Assembly (NCBI GenBank): GCA_949516455.1
Contig: CATILC010000022.1
Coordinates: 1-13,912 of the forward strand
Direction of reading: 5' to 3'
Length of the DNA stretch: 13,912 nucleotides
DNA from: Flavobacteriia bacterium
Lineage (GTDB): Bacteria; Bacteroidota; Bacteroidia; Flavobacteriales; Schleiferiaceae
Under the pieces are notes generated by a model. It was not told the origin of the DNA. It ran no database searches and worked only from the letters and a program-made list of their open reading frames with translations. This document shows positions 13,900-13,912 of the stretch, piece after piece (within the stretch, counting starts at the first letter, position 1; each line of letters opens with the position of its first letter). A program made the position numbers and the translations under genes.

Positions 13900-13912
13900 A
13901 TTCCTGAAAGTC

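Overview
This window looks like core chromosome of a Bacteroidota member, most likely a Flavobacteriales-type bacterium with moderately high GC. The evidence is the gene order (CBS-domain protein, NAD kinase, DUF6089-like protein, uppS, bamA, two ompH/skp copies, murI), which is typical of that group as I recall it. Exact matches to the Bacteroidota -7 promoter element TAnnTTTG ahead of several genes, and mostly absent Shine-Dalgarno sequences, also fit. I see no insertion sequence, phage gene, CRISPR array or obvious transferred island. Sixteen protein genes (one cut by the window edge) and one tRNA fill almost all the DNA. No gene-free stretch exceeds about 70 bases.

Layout. The window opens inside hflX (ribosome-associated GTPase, 3' part), followed by a GT2-like glycosyltransferase. 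A minus-strand pair, pdxJ then an alpha/beta hydrolase, converges on the glycosyltransferase; the two stop codons abut to form TGATCA. A 34-base divergent gap separates pdxJ from a plus-strand run: CBS/ACT-like protein and NAD kinase (4-base overlap), a DUF6089-like outer-membrane barrel with its own promoter, then uppS, bamA, ompH copy 1, ompH copy 2 and murI, all with gaps of 1 to about 20 bases. murI converges with a minus-strand gamma-carbonic anhydrase and their stop codons overlap. Across a 39-base divergent gap comes nfu, then tatD and a type I asparaginase, coupled by 4-base overlaps. The window ends with tRNA-Ser(GGA) and an intrinsic terminator.

How the genes work together. The centre of the window is an envelope-building block. 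UppS makes the C55 lipid carrier for cell wall and surface glycans, MurI supplies D-glutamate for peptidoglycan, BamA inserts outer-membrane proteins, and the two OmpH/Skp proteins chaperone them across the periplasm. The DUF6089-like barrel sits in the middle with unknown function. NAD kinase makes NADP(H) and is translationally linked to a probable nucleotide-sensing CBS/ACT protein. The other genes are housekeeping: PLP synthesis (PdxJ), Fe-S cluster delivery (Nfu), DNA/RNA 3' end processing (TatD) and asparagine breakdown.

I found no convincing undescribed system. The points most worth a second look are the CBS/ACT-NAD kinase coupling, the DUF6089-like protein inside the uppS/bamA block, near-leaderless divergent promoters, a Thr-to-Ser change in the asparaginase active site, and a high density of GATC.
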